A DNA stretch of 64,000 nt, taken from contig NC_081414.1 in assembly GCF_030272615.1 (NCBI RefSeq), positions 50,501,136 to 50,565,135 of the forward strand, written 5' to 3'. The notes under the pieces were generated by a model that searched no databases, was not told the origin of the DNA, and saw only the letters and a program-made list of their open reading frames with translations. This DNA is from Cryptomeria japonica. Lineage: Eukaryota; Streptophyta; Pinopsida; Cupressales; Cupressaceae. Both the position numbers and the translations under genes were made by a program. The first letter of the stretch is position 1. Each line of letters opens with the position of its first letter. Shown here one piece after another: positions 24,227-37,100 of the stretch.

Positions 24227-25419
24227 GAGCCGAAGTAAATGCGGGGGCCTCCCGGTATGCTTGGGAGCCCCCGGCCAGAGAGCCGACCTGCTTCCAAGGA
24301 CTGTTCGTATTCGTCCTTGGTTGCAGAGCCCCTCCCCAATTTTTTTGTGAGATTATAACAAAACTAGTTTGATAGGGGGAGACTTCCTATTAGCAATCAT
24401 TTTATCAAGAATCCTATAGGAAACATTTAACAAAGCTATAGGCCTCCATATTTTTATCATAGATGAGTCTCCTTCCTTAGGCAACAATTTTATTATCTCT
24501 TTTTTTATATCCTTTCCAAATGACCAACCAGAATGGCTTCCTTATACAATTGTAGCAAGAAGGGGGAAACCCATCATTCTTTATCACATTTATATAGTTT
24601 AGCTAGCAAACCATCAATCCTGAGAGTTTTTTTGATGCTAAGGGAACGGGTAACACTTATAACATCATCCAAAGAGAAGGGCTAATTCAATTTTATAGCT
24701 ATAGACCTACTGATTTTCTTAGGCAGATTTTTTTTATAATATATCTATTCTTGATAGTTTTAGAGTCTAAGCTAGTAGATGTAGAAAGTTCTTGATAAAG
24801 GCTTTTAAATGCATTTTTGACATGATCCTCATCCTCAATAACACAATTATCAACTCTTATACCAGGAATACTCTCCCTTACAAACGTAAACCTTAAATAA
24901 TTGATTTTTTTTTGAGACTTTATCACCCACTTTAAGCCAATTCAACTTTGACATTAACTTTAGCTCTGTTAGTCTAGAACACATTACACCTTAATTTTTG
25001 CTTTTGACTGGCAACCTCAACTTGAAGAAGATCATTACAAGGGTCATTTCGAAGCCTTTCCTCAACAACAAACAAACTAGCCTGAACATCCCTAGAACAA
25101 GCAACCCTCTTCCTAGCTAAATCCTTAACATAATTCTTAAAAAAATTCTAACAGCTTTCGCAGCCCTAGACTATTTGGAAATTTTAGAATCGCCTCTACC
25201 CCTAGCCTAACAAACATTCCAGAGACTTTGTACACCATTACAGCTTGACTTATCCCTCAGCGATGAAGTATTCAATTAAGGATCCCTTGAAAAGAAGATT
25301 TACTTGAGTAGTAGGAAGAACAGGATTGAAAGAACATTCCACAAGATCATTTACCACATTCTTATCAGCAAACTGATGGAAACTGAAAAATTGCTGTCAG
25401 AATAGTACTCTGCAAAGCA

Positions 25420-26559
25420 CTCCTTTATTTCCCTTTTTGCATTTTAGACCAAGAAAACCAAATACTTTTACTATCTTTTCTACCGCCACACATTGGGTCA
25501 AATAATTAAATCTTATGTTAAAATTGGACAAGAAAAAACAACTCACTACCTTTCTAGGTATCTCTAATTCATCTCTTTGAGTACATTTTAGAGGGAGGGA
25601 GGAAATTTGACTAGGGCGCAATTGCAAGGTAGATAGGAAATTATTTTTGGAGCTGAGCGCATTTGCAATGTTGTTAGTAAATTCCTTGGGCGGGATTGCA
25701 CTAGGTAGAAGGATTTGCACCCTTCCCCTTGACCCTTGGCCAACTCATTAATTTATTCGAATTCATCTCCTTAAGCACGTTTTAGAGGGAGATAGGAAAT
25801 TTGACTAGGGCGCTATTGCAAGGTAGATAGGAAATTATCTTTGGAGCTGAGTGCATTTGCAAGGCAATGAGGAAATCACACCCAGCCCTATACTTAGTCA
25901 AATTTCCACCTTGATGGATGGCAAGTTAGGCATGGAGAGGGAGTTTGTTGGAGTTTAGCCTTGGAGACTTGCATCCATATTTTATATTTTCAGTATTCTC
26001 CCTCTTGACAACATTCTTGACAACATTGCACCTTTGACCACTTTCGTTTCATTTTGCACCCAATTCTTGCACAAGGATTTTCACAAAGTCATCACTATTT
26101 TCCTATCTTGTCAAGGTCGAAAAATCCGACCTTGACAAGGAAATCCTCTTGTCAAGATGTTGAATTTCATCATTAAATATTTCATTGCCTATCAACACTT
26201 AGCACTTTCGACATTTCAATCTTCCTAATGACTTGTCTTGATTACTATGACAACCTTTACAACTTTGATAGTTTTTACAACATTTACAATTTTAAGCAAC
26301 TTCACAATTTCACCCTTAATTGACAATCCTGACACTCAACCAAGGATTCTAGATTTGAAATACTGAATTCTTGACTTGATTCTCCCTATTTGACCCAAGG
26401 CTCTCTCTATCTTGGATTGACAAGACATACCTCTCTCATGAGCAAAGACTAAAATTATGAAATTATTGCCATGCTAGACCTAAAACACCTAAGCAAAAAA
26501 GCAAAAAGTGGGGGTCCCTATTTGCAATGGGGCGATCTATGATAACATCACAATAGGAC
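25420..26559 (-). repeat. Degraded minus-strand fragment related to LTR1/LTR2
   Basis: The minus strand from about 26559 reads TTGTGATGTTATCATAGATC then GCCCCATTGCAAATAGGGAC, which closely matches the first 50 bp of LTR1 in reverse orientation. Further left the similarity fades and no 3' end is recognisable. It sits within the older L1 endonuclease/linker region. The left boundary is a guess. Confidence 0.5.
25556..25871. repeat. Direct duplication of about 105 bp
   Basis: The segment at about 25560-25666 (beginning ATTCATCTCTTTGAGTAC) recurs at about 25765-25871 (ATTCATCTCCTTAAGCAC) with scattered substitutions. Both contain GGAAATTTGACTAGGGCGC and GTAGATAGGAAATTAT. It is a local tandem duplication with a period of about 205 bp. 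Confidence 0.75.
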
Positions 26560-27344
26560 CCTAGGTAAATTAGAACACATCCACATTTAGACTTCCAACC
26601 TCTCCTTGTAGTCATTAGGTGCATAAATAGAATATACACCGAAATCTTTTCCACTAATAGACATCTTAACCCAAACAATCCTAAAATACTTATTAATTCC
26701 GCTTTTGCATATTAGAACATTCCGTAAGATAATGTCAGATAATGGAAGAGGACACTTCTTATCAGAAAAAAATATTTCAATTTGATAGGCATTTTAACCC
26801 AAACAATCCTAGAACAAGGAGATATTCCTTTCCAGACAATATATTCAGCTTACTTACTAGTCAGCAAAATAACAAATCTCCCATTCCTATTAGCATCCTG
26901 TTGTGACGTTTTCACACATCGCCCCATTGCAAATGGGGACCCATGTTTTTGCTCGTTTTGCTCGTTTTCGCTTTGCTTTTTAGGGTTTTGGTTTAGTTTG
27001 TCAGTTGTCTGGATTAGGGTCAAGCCTTAGGGTTTTTTTCATTTTGACGTTTTCAGGCCAGAATCCAGTCAGTCTTGAGAGCTTTTTGAGCTTCCTTTCG
27101 TAGGATGCAATTTTGAATAAAGTGAATTCGCCAGAATGGTCTATTTTCAATTGGAATTTTGAATGCATAGTCCTAAATTTGTCTAAGTGTGAATGATGAA
27201 ATTGTGAATTTTGTCCAATTGAGTATGTTTGACCAAATTTTGAGTTTTTTGATATTTGATCCCGGGCATCGGAAATGATTTGTTTTTGCCTTGTGAAGTG
27301 ATTAAACTTGTGAAATCATGATATTTTGGCCTGTAGGAGCAAAA

Positions 27345-29226
27345 TCGCTCCTGTCCCTCAGTGAAGGACCGGAGCTCGTTTTCAAAAATCTTACTGTTTC
27401 TACAGGATCAAGATGATTTTTCAAGTAGAAATGGTAAAGAAAGGCGTGATCTTTCCGTTGAATATAAATTGAAGAATTTCACGAACACGGAAATGCCCCA
27501 GGAGTCAAAATCGCTCCTGTCCTTCAGTGAAGGACCGGAGCTCAAAATCAAATATTGCTTTGTCCTTGCAGGATTTTAACAACTTGACGATTTGAAGAGG
27601 TCCAAGGAAGTGCATTTTACCAGTTGAATATAATTTGAAGACACAAACATGAAGAAAAGTGGACCAAAATGCAAAATCGCTCCTGTCCCTCAGTCAGGGA
27701 CCAGAGCGAAATTCCTTATAAGGCATGTTTTAGGCAAAGATCAAGCAAGTTTAGGGTTTGAGGCAAGCAAAGACGGTGTTACGGATTCGTTGAAGACAAA
27801 ATTGAAGATTGCAAGACACCAAATGGGACCTATATTAGCCTGGGCGCTCCTGTCCCTCAGTCAGGGACCAGAGCGATTTTTACCTTAGACAAATTTCTTG
27901 CCAAGTTACAATGAATTCCAAGCCATGGATGAATGAAAAGATACATTACGAATCCGTTGAAGATAAATTTTGAAGTTGGCAAAATGTGATGGAGCCTACA
28001 AGTACAAATTCGCTCTTGTCCCTCAGCCAGGGACCAGGGCGATATCTTAGTTATGTGCCTTTCCTCCAAGTTTAAAACCACTCCAAGTCAAGGTGAAAGG
28101 TGGCAAGGACGTTTTGAAGCGTCTCAATGAAGAACGAAGTATCAAAGGTCGCCAATATTGAAAGAATTACATCAAGTGTCCAAGTTTGCTCCTGTCCCTC
28201 AGTCAGGGACCAGAGCGAAATTTTCATAAGGGCCTAGATTTTGAAGGTTTAACAAGTATCAAGTGTCCAAGGGGATCAAAGGGACCTCATTCTACATTAT
28301 GAAAGTAATTACAAGTTGATGGAAGCAAGCATGAGCCCAGGACATTGAAGTTCGCTCCTGTCCCTCAGGCAGGGACCAGAGCGATATTCACCATAATTGC
28401 CAATTCATGCAAAAATCATGCCAAGTTAGGATTATACGAGGTTGCAAAGTATCAAAGGTGTCTTAAGAAAACGATATGTAAAGGTTTCAAACGTCAAAGG
28501 GTCATCAATTGAACCAAGGGACCTATATCGCTCCTGTCCCTCAGTCAGGGACCAGGGCGATTTGCACAAGATCATTCATTTTTCTTCAAAATCATGACAA
28601 GGCAAGGATACACAAGATCAAGGACATCATTTAGGAAGCAATGAACAAAGAACAAAGGTTGGAAGATAGCAAATTTTGGGGCTAGAACTTTAGGATCGCT
28701 CCTGTCCCTCACTAAGGGACCAGGGCGATAATCCTCCAAACATCAAATATGCCTCGTAGAAGCCAAGTGAAGTAAAGTGGAATGAAGGGACAACGTCATT
28801 ACTTGCCATATAATGCAGATTGGTGATTGAACAAGCAAGATTAAGGAGAAACACCAAGATCGCTCCTGTCCCTCACCAAGGGACTAGGGCGATATTAGCT
28901 AAATCATTCATTTTCCTTCGAAAATCATGTCAAAGCAAAGTTGCAAAAGGTTTAAAACGTCATTTGGAAGGCGACACAAAAGAAGTGAACGACAAAATGT
29001 TACCAATTTGAGCTAGATATGGAAGTTCGCTCCTGTCCCTCACCAAGGGACCGGGGCGATATCCACCTTAGAGGGCATTCATTCACCAAATCAAGTTAGT
29101 CAAGTTCGAAATTCCCAGCAAATATGCCAAATTCAATGTGGAGATGGAGGTTTTAACGTCAAAAGCACAAGAATCAAGACCAAATTGAGATTTCGCTCCT
29201 GTCCCTCAGTCAGGGACCAGAGCGTT
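27345..29226 (+). repeat. Array of 12 imperfect hairpins with a 166-bp period (LTR1)
   Basis: Each core has a left arm CGCTCCTGTCCCT, a 5-6 base loop, and a right arm AGGGACCAGAGCG; 11 of 13 arm positions pair. Cores start at about 27345, 27512, 27679, 27845, 28011, 28187, 28353, 28529, 28697, 28861, 29028 and 29194. Spacings are 164-168 bp except two of 176. The spacers are diverged and AT-richer, so the cores are the conserved part. The array lies in the U3-like half. Confidence 0.92.
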
Positions 29227-30643
29227 AGGTTTGCATCTTTCCACCTTTTTTAAAATTCTTGGCGTTAAATCATTTTTTGAATTTATTTTAAATGCTAAAA
29301 TCGACAAAATCAAAAAAAAATTCAATTAAAATAGCATTTAAAATTAGCGCATGGGCCTTTATTAATTAATTTTTGCCTTTTAAAAATCGAGTTTATTTAA
29401 AATTATAGGCATTAAATTAATTAATTATAAATAAAAATGGGGCGCTTGATTTAAAATTTGTTTCATTTTACAAGGGTCGGCCTTTAAGTTTATTTTAAAT
29501 TTGCCTTATTCACCAAAGTCGGCCTAGGGTCAATATGAAGGTGAGCGCCTATAAAGGAGGAGTAGTTTATTTCATTTTCACATCATCATTTATCATCTTT
29601 TCATATGCGATTTGGAGTATACAAAGGAAGTGCGAAATTACCATTCAAGAGGAGGTGCGAATTGTGTTCAAGGTGCGAGTCTTATCAATAGGAAGGCACA
29701 AGCATTATCAAAGGAGTTCGAGTTTCAAGTTAGGCGAACTTGCCAAGGACATTGAAGAACACATCAAAGACTCCAAGGGTGGCGAATTGATAAAGAGGAC
29801 GTTCCTTATCCTTGAAGATCACGTTGAAGGCTTCTAACGTTAATTTTGCCTAGGCAAATTCCTCATTTTGCATTCTAGTGTTAGCTCTCAAGAGAGGTAT
29901 GGCGATATGGATTTATTGTTTTGATTTTGAACGTTGATCGTCATAGCTTAAATTTTGAATTTTGAAATTTTGAATTCCAGTAGCCCATTCGTTTTTTAGG
30001 AAATGATAACTCAAAGACTTATCATGATGTTTCCTAAAATTAATTTAATCTATGCTATTCATTGCAAAATCATGTTACTAATTTTGAAATGTTGTGTAGG
30101 CATCAAATGGAGATCTCATCAAGGAAAATCAAGTCGGATCAAGGACGGTCTTCGCCGGGACGATCAAGCAAGGACAGGGGTGACCTCTTTCAATCCAGCG
30201 TTCCAAGGCGAGGTACATCATCATCCTGCACATCAAGGACACAAGGAGTTAGAACAAGGGCTCGTTGAAGAAGTAAATAGTTCCAGATGAATTAATTAAA
30301 GCAAGCTTCTCAAAAACATCAAGTTGAATATCTACCAAGTTACAAGTGTCAAATGAGGTGGCGTCCTAGTCATCATTTCTCCAATCAGTGAGGTCCACCT
30401 CAGCATGTCCAGATTCAATGTACTTAACTCATGGAAGGTGGCACAAACTCCGATGTACCTACCCCGGCTATCCATTGGTCGATTTTTCTAGAGTGGACAT
30501 GTGTCCAAGCAATACAATTTTATCATTGGTCAAGCATTAAATGTTATGTAATGGTTGTAACAAACCCTAATTAGGGTTTTTATTGTTGAATCTTGGCCAT
30601 TGATCTTGAATTGATCTAAGCCATCAAATTGTATTGTGGACAC

Positions 30644-30650
30644 TATATAA
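30644..30650 (+). promoter_or_regulatory. TATA box of LTR1
   Basis: TATATAA followed by GCCCTGACATTTCATTTTG. LTR2 has the same context at about 45899, with one change in the box (TATATTA). The conserved distance to the 3' end (about 870 bp) supports a promoter. Confidence 0.6.
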
Positions 30651-32100
30651 GCCCTGACATTTCATTTTGTAAGATTTATTAGAGAGAGTTGTAAATAATA
30701 GAAAGCAGTTAGTAGATAGAGAGTAGTTAGAAATTGATAGAATAGTAATTAGAGTAGAATAGGAGGACAAGGCAAGAAATTGTTGCCATTGATTGTAAAC
30801 AAACTCCATTTTCATTGAAGTAATGGTGAAGTGTGTCGTTTCTTGCAATTTGCATGGTTTCTTGTTGAGTCTTCAATCCTAGATGGTAGATGATTAGATG
30901 AATGGAGGAAATGTGATTGATTGATGGTGGAATTCGTATATCCATACTACTAGCAGTTTGTTGATTGCAGACTTGCCTTGTGTAGTCAACTGGAATCATT
31001 CAGCTTAAGCTCAATTTCAATTTGTCGCTTCTTCATTGATATGCATCAACTTGATGGTGTCTATGCCTGCGGTGATGATTTGAACATCATAAAGCTTCCC
31101 TTAGAAGATCGCACTAGCCTTGTGGAGATGGTCCATTGATGTCAAAACAAGACCTAGTTAGAGTTTCATCAAAAATCAAATCATTGCTCCTACATTCTTA
31201 GTATTAGGATTAGATCTTCTCTTCGCCCTCATCCTTTTTCCATTTTTTCAAATCTAAGCCAGTAAGAGCCTGTGTTCCAGCAAAGCAGATCGGAAGTTCA
31301 ATTATCAGATGTAAGTCCCCTTGTGATTCCAGCAAATCACATCATACCACTGGAGCTTATCCACACGTAGAGACCCTACATACAAGAACCTTGAAGTTTC
31401 TCCGATTGATCCTTTTCGCGATATCTTCAGCATTCGGAAACTCTTATTCAAGAGAGGATAAGGTACCCTTGGGTATTTTATTCTATGTTAGGCTGTGTAC
31501 AAAAAACACGTCAACACATCCCCAAAAGCAACAAAAATAGAATCATACCAAATAAAATTTAAAGCATTTTTTATAGAGAACCTTATAGATTTAGCTTTTC
31601 TAGAAACAAAATGTCCAAGTTGATTTTTGACTTACATAAAGATCTAACAGCATGCTTCCTTCCATAAGCTTCCAGCCCTTTGACATTCCAGCTCAAAAAT
31701 CTATAAAAAACTCAAGAGAGGGAGGAGCAATGTAGGTGGGAGGATCTCCCTTCCCCCTAAACAAGTTCTTAAAATTGCGGGATAGTTTGATTCCTTTTTA
31801 ACTGCCTTCATTTAGGCACACAAGGGCTAGAGATTCATTATGAATATTTTCTCCACAGACCATAGGTCTAGGACTGACAACTTCTCGAGGAGCAATATTC
31901 TGCCTAGGTCTCTTGGTAGAGGACCTTTTGGGAACCTTATCAGCCATGGAAGTGGAGCTTTGGACTAAGCCAATCAAAGAAGGATTAGGAAAAGCCTTCC
32001 TTGTAGGATGTTCATCAATCATCATACCTTTATCATTACAACCAAATTTATTAACCTATGTCATAGGGTTTGCCCGACTTCATGTAAGAAGTTTGAAATT

Positions 32101-32780
32101 TGGCAAATTCCAATAGAATCTAAAAAAATTGTTTTAATTTGCCCTAACGTTTATATGGAACAAGGCTTGGACTTTTTTAATGAAAATATATTCAGTCATC
32201 TGGACGAGGCGAGAAATCCAGGTGAAACTAAAGTTGATTAGGCCCTAAATATGATGGTAAACAGTGGAAAGAGTGCTCTCCCAATCGATGTCCTTGACAT
32301 CCTAAATCCTCCTCTCTCTGTTGGCAGTTGCACTTTTGGCTCATGCAACCAAGATTCATGCAAATGAAAATAGAACAACAGAAGGGAGGGATCTCAAGCT
32401 GTGACTCCCCCTATTATTTAATATTTTAAATATTTAAATTGAGTTTTAAATTATAATATAGTTATATTTTATTCTATAAAATTTAACATATCTATATTGT
32501 ATATAGTGATAAATTAAAATTAGAATTTTGAACATATTTATGTTATTATGTATTTAAATTTAACATAATATTGTTTTATTTTCAATAATTTTAATTTAAT
32601 AAATGTAAACTATTTATATTAATTTTTAAACTTAATATAATATTATTTTATTTTAATAAATAATAAATTCAATTTGACTATTTTATTTTATAATATAGTT
32701 TTATTCAAATATATTTATTAATGTTAAACTATTTTGACAATTTAATGGATTTATTATTTGTATTTTTTTAAAATTCAAAT
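32101..32780. other. AT-rich spacer without a gene
   Basis: From about 32415 to 32770 the sequence is almost only A and T, with repeated TTTTATTTTA and AATTTAA-type words. No coding or element signature was seen. It separates the older L1 from the start of the + strand non-LTR element. Confidence 0.55.
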
Positions 32781-33810
32781 TTATATAAGGTGAACCTCAA
32801 AAGGTTCTGGAAAGAGCTGTAACAAAAGAGAAAACAAATAAAGTGTTGGTTGAAAATTTTGTACACTTGGGGAAATATACAAAATTGTGGTTTCAACCAC
32901 AGCGTGCGAGTATAACTCTCCTAATTAAGGGAAGGCTCCCCCTATCTAACTACAACTTTAAAAATAAAATAGGATGGGACAGTGTTGACGTGTCTGAAAT
33001 CGCATTACTATGGTCCCATCCAGCCAACGCAGAATAGAATACTAAGAATTCTATCCTCTCTTGAAATAAGGAAATCCCTTGTGCTGTTTTTAATTGATCA
33101 ATGGGGATTACTTCAATGTTTCGGTTGTTAGGTTTTGACTGCAGGATTGCTAAGTGGTTTGATGTGTTTTGTTGGAAACACAAAGGGGACTTAAGGTTAG
33201 GCGGTTGGCTTCGAGCGAGTTCCCTAAAGTTTAACAGTCCTATATCATTTGATTTTACTTGGATTGATATCATCTCAGCTTGACTGTATGGTTTCTTCTT
33301 GATAAAAAAGGGGGGAAAAGGAAAGGGGAAAAGAGGTAGAGAAAATCTAATTAATTTATCTAAGATAACATGTTCAGGAAAACAGACAGAAACCTCCAAA
33401 AAAACAGATTTAACATTATCAGCTAATAAAGCACAATGCTGTAAAATCTAGTGCAATCTTCAAAGGGAACTAAATTTTCATGCTACTAAACATAAATGCA
33501 GAATTTGACATTCATTCACTTGATGTTTAACAACCGAACTGAGCACAGAAATGGGTTCAGACTAACCATGCAGGGGGAGTGACAATCAGCCAATCCTTAA
33601 TGGTATGAACACCAAGGCTTCTATCAAATATTATCCTAAAAATACTATCTGAAAATAAAAGACATAACAAGAATATTAAATGGTGAAGAAGGAGACCATG
33701 CACTCACAAAGAAATGAAACAACTTTAATTTCGATTAATTCTGCATAAATTTCGCCAGAGTTTCAGCAACAATCTTAGACTTCTTACAAAAATAAGGGAA
33801 AACCAACCCC

Positions 33811-33818
33811 TTTATATA
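33811..33818 (-). promoter_or_regulatory. TATA box of unit A
   Basis: The minus strand reads TATATAAAGGGGTTGG. It lies 835 bp from the 3' end of the unit and downstream of its coding region, the same arrangement as in unit B. Confidence 0.55.
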
Positions 33819-34167
33819 GAGTTTCAAAACTCAGATGAATGGCCAAGATTAAAACAAAACAAGTGGCCCAGATTCACCAATACAACATAGTACCCATGCC
33901 CATAAATAGGAGGTAAAATATCAACAACTACCCAAGGAGGAATAATAACTACCTAAAAAGGCAATTAATAACTACCCAAAAGCAGCTCAAAAAGTGCACA
34001 TGCACGGAGCTCAAAGTTTACAGCTGACTTGGCAGTTAGATATGAACTTTATGGCCAAAGTGCCCTTTTAGATTTTAAAAGAATTATGCACTTTATGAAG
34101 GCACTTTTTCTTTTTTTGCTGCAGCTCCCTTTTCTAGAAATTTATCCTTGGCATGCAAATATTCTTT

Positions 34168-37100
34168 CTAGAGGTCCCGACCTGCCGCACGTTCTGCCCG
34201 AACATACTCTTGAAATCTGATGCACAACTGAAACAACACCATGAACCGGGGCATAGGAGGATGACGTATCTTATATTGCATGCCCTCCAAATGACGATCT
34301 ACATGCTTTAATCCATCCTTCCAGTCAGATCGATGAGCTTCAAAACACAAAATGTCCGAATATAACCCACTGGCAAACTCCAGGTCCTCTGTGGAGTAGG
34401 TGATCTTATCCATCCTCAATCTATCCTCCCAGTCCGACTGCACTTGGTCATCAGACAAACTATTTTTCCAGCGTAGAACCATTGATCGGAGGATCCTTCC
34501 ACCAAGGTCCCTCATGTCCCTCAAAATTTCCTCGCATGTCTCCTGCTCTTTGTTAATGGTGCCCTTTGTTTCACTCTTCATGGTGCTGGTCCAGTACCAT
34601 TCTTTAAAAATGCTAATGTTATAGGGATCCAGGATGGCGGACAATGTAGGAATCTGTGCATGCGTCCAGAGAAGAGCCCTCATGAGGGGGAGAGTTGTAG
34701 CAACAACCTCATGAACCCTGAGGCATTCCCTCTTTACCTCGAATAATTTGACCAAAATGGTCTCTCGGTGGTGGGCCATTTCTTTTACATCCTCAATGAT
34801 CAGTTCTCCCCTTTCTTTAATATCTCGAATCCATTCTTTGACAGCCTTGGCGGTATCCCGTACTCCTTCAAACTCTGTTGTAGTCCTTTGCGCCAATGCT
34901 GATGGGGGAACATGGGATTCGGGGGCATGATGCAACGGTCTCAGCAAGTGATCAACGTACCCCTCGGCCTGCTCAACACGAACTCGGTACATGTTTCTCT
35001 CAGCAGTTATCTCGTTGAGTTGGCTGAGCATGTTTTGCACGGAGTCCTTGAACTCCTCCCTTTCTTGTTCTTTGGTGGCTCGCCCTATCGGGATGGTTGT
35101 AATGCTATAATCGGCCAACGCAATTTGATCTGCTGGCTTATCGACAGGTGGGGTAGCGATATGGATGGTGCGGTTCCTTTGCTCATCCTTGGTGATTCGG
35201 GAGTAGGTCTTAGGCTTTTTCTTCCCTTTGGACTTTGTTTCCCCTATCGGAGAGAAAATATCCTCAAAGTCGATAGGTGGCTGCCTTCCGCTGTGCACGA
35301 GCAATTAACTAGTCTTGAGGAATGGTCTGCCTGGATGTAATGGCCAAATTTCCACTCTGCTCAGCCGGTTCATTGCATATCTGTAACTGATCTATCATAG
35401 GAGGAGTAGAGGCAGTGTCCAGTCCTTTGCCTATAGCTGAGTTCTCCCCTACCTCACTGAACAACTGTCGGGTATCCCCATGTGATTGTTGCTCCTCAGT
35501 TCTGTCGGGCTCATGGGTCTCATCCGTCCTTCGTTCTCCTTCAACGGTGGTGTCATCTTTGCCGGTACTATGCAGTTGCAACTTGTGCCGACTCCCCTGG
35601 GTGAGTTCATGAACATCGGCCTCTTGATTGGACGGAATTTCTCCTTCCTCAACTTAGTTTTCAGGTTTGCCAGAATCAATGATCTTCACCTTTGTATTTA
35701 GCTTGTCTTGTGTCAGAGGGTTATCAGCCTCGAATGCATCAACATCGCTCTAGGAGGGCGGAGCAGGTATATAATCAAGCTCAACTACATCATCATCGGA
35801 ACTGGGGTCTTTTGATGATGAAGTGACTTCTGGTCTTCTAATAGGGATCTTCTCCCTTCTAGTCCTTTTTGACGTCCGAGTCCCTTTGCTAGCTTTGACT
35901 TTCTTCCTTTTTTCAGGCCTCTCAACCTCTTCCTTTGGTGCACTTGAGGTTCCCTCGTCTTCTGAGGACTGAGAATCAAGACTACCCATCATATGGTACG
36001 TGAATTGAACTCCCTCATGAATTAGCCGCTCAATCTGTTGGTGCAGCCAATGATCGGTGTACCTTCCCGGGGCTGCCATTACTGCCTCAAAATCAGTAAT
36101 TGGATCCTGAGACCAATCGATGCCCGGCAAGAGGTGCTTTACTGCCTCAAACTCTCGAACCTGTAAGCAATTTCCAGAATCTGTTACCTGATCCGGGACC
36201 CGACGGTATTCATAAAGTCGCATTTGCTGCACACTTAACCTTGAATATTCATGCCGTCGGACCTCATAGTCATTAGAACAATTCTCCAATAGTCTTCAAT
36301 TGATTCCTTTGCTCTGTAGCGCCTGTCGTAGGCTCTCTTTGCCAAATTGTCATGATTAAAACATTTCCTTGGGAAATGTTCCTGTAGGCCGTAAGAGGCT
36401 AACTCAGCAAGTGACTCATCGGCATGAGTTGCATTCTTTAAATGCACATCGAGGTTACCCAAAATCATAGGGAAGGTGAACCCGGACTGCTTGCCGGACG
36501 TGCTTGCCTTGCAACTTCCAGAAGAATTATTTTGTCGGTTGGATAGCGTGGAAGTCGGAATGGAGCTCCTTCAAAACCGACTATCCGGATATAGGAGAAC
36601 CTAGGGAACTGAATAAACCAGGCACCGTACCTCTGTACCAAAATGGTAGCCTGCTCTGAGAGCCTTATGTGTAATCCCCCCTGCATCAGCCTGACCAGGC
36701 GCATTGTGAAGGCATCATTGACACGCTCATACTGACCAATAGTATTAGCAGGGTTGTTCTTTTCCCTCTGAGCTATGTCATGATAATGTAGTTGCGGATA
36801 GCAGTCGTACACCTTTACTTGATTGGGCCCGTTCCCGATTTCACCCTTCTTGATCAACCCTAGCAGTGGCTGGTGTTGGGCGAACATATAAACTAGGTAA
36901 GAGATCATGGTGAAGTGCTATTTCTCTTCAAGTTCGACCAACTGGGTATGGATATTGTCACTGATGATCTGGGCCCTGTCGAACTTGGATTTCCCGGCGA
37001 AGACCTGCTCTGTAAAATAAAACACCCACTCTTCAAAAAGGCTTGACTAAGGGAGTCCCATAACCTCGTTGAGCAAGGTGACCATATCTCCATGATCATT

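Larger units (their letters stand above)
13755..24355 (-). mobile_element. Younger full-length L1 LINE, split by a hAT transposon
   Basis: Minus-strand L1 flanked by a 12-bp duplication TAACAAAACTAG (13743-13754 and 24356-24367). A poly-A tail is visible as T9 at 13755-13763. Without the hAT insertion it is about 6.4 kb, a normal full length for plant L1. The order is ORF1 with DUF4283-like and zinc-knuckle regions, endonuclease, RT, and a C-terminal zinc domain. Lesions are few: the hAT insertion, one TAG at 15184-15186, and damage round the start of ORF2. It inserted in the same orientation into the older L1, within the older element's RT region. Confidence 0.93.
26899..31516 (+). mobile_element. 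LTR1: 4.6-kb solo-LTR-like unit
   Basis: It starts TGTTGTGACGTTTTCACAC, ends ACACGTCAACA, and is flanked by CATCC on both sides (26894-26898 and 31517-31521). It lies in the older L1 endonuclease. The order is: terminal hairpin CCCCATT/AATGGGG; a 12-copy hairpin array at 27345-29226; a TAAA-rich stretch; a first TATA-like CCTATAAAGG near 29549; a second TATATAA at 30644; and an 872-bp leader/U5. No internal retroelement genes, primer site or second LTR are present. LTR2 (42528-46770) is a close relative. Small open frames at 29535-29837 and 30003-30290 are not conserved in LTR2 as protein and are probably not genes. Confidence 0.88.
2300..32100 (-). mobile_element. Older L1-type LINE, split into pieces by later insertions
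   Basis: Five minus-strand pieces read as one degenerate plant L1. ORF1 C-terminus and the start of the endonuclease (SWNVKGLEAYGRKHAVRSLC) lie at about 31517-32025. Endonuclease continues near 26560-26893. The linker and reverse transcriptase start (LPKEGDSSMIKIWRPIALLN) are at 24368-25400. The next RT block (IDFEKAYDRIE) is at 13510-13754. The later RT and thumb region (EKMSKWHTNLIAVARNFQVC) are at 2300-3476. Many stops and frameshifts make it a fossil. The breaks coincide exactly with three insertions that have their own target-site duplications: 3477-13509, 13755-24355 and 26899-31516. Both ends of the element are uncertain. It is the oldest recognisable layer in this half of the intron. 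Confidence 0.72.

Noticed and set aside
27345-29226. The hairpin array as a CRISPR array.
   Set aside because: Cores are palindromic with about 135-bp degenerate spacers, inside a plant LTR unit with no cas genes.
29535-30290. Small open frames in LTR1 as genes.
   Set aside because: The matching part of LTR2 has different frames and stop positions while DNA similarity is kept, so the constraint is not on a protein.
26899-31516. LTR1 as a complete non-autonomous element with its own short LTRs.
   Set aside because: No direct terminal repeat or primer-binding site was found inside. TG...CA ends with a single TSD fit a solo LTR better.
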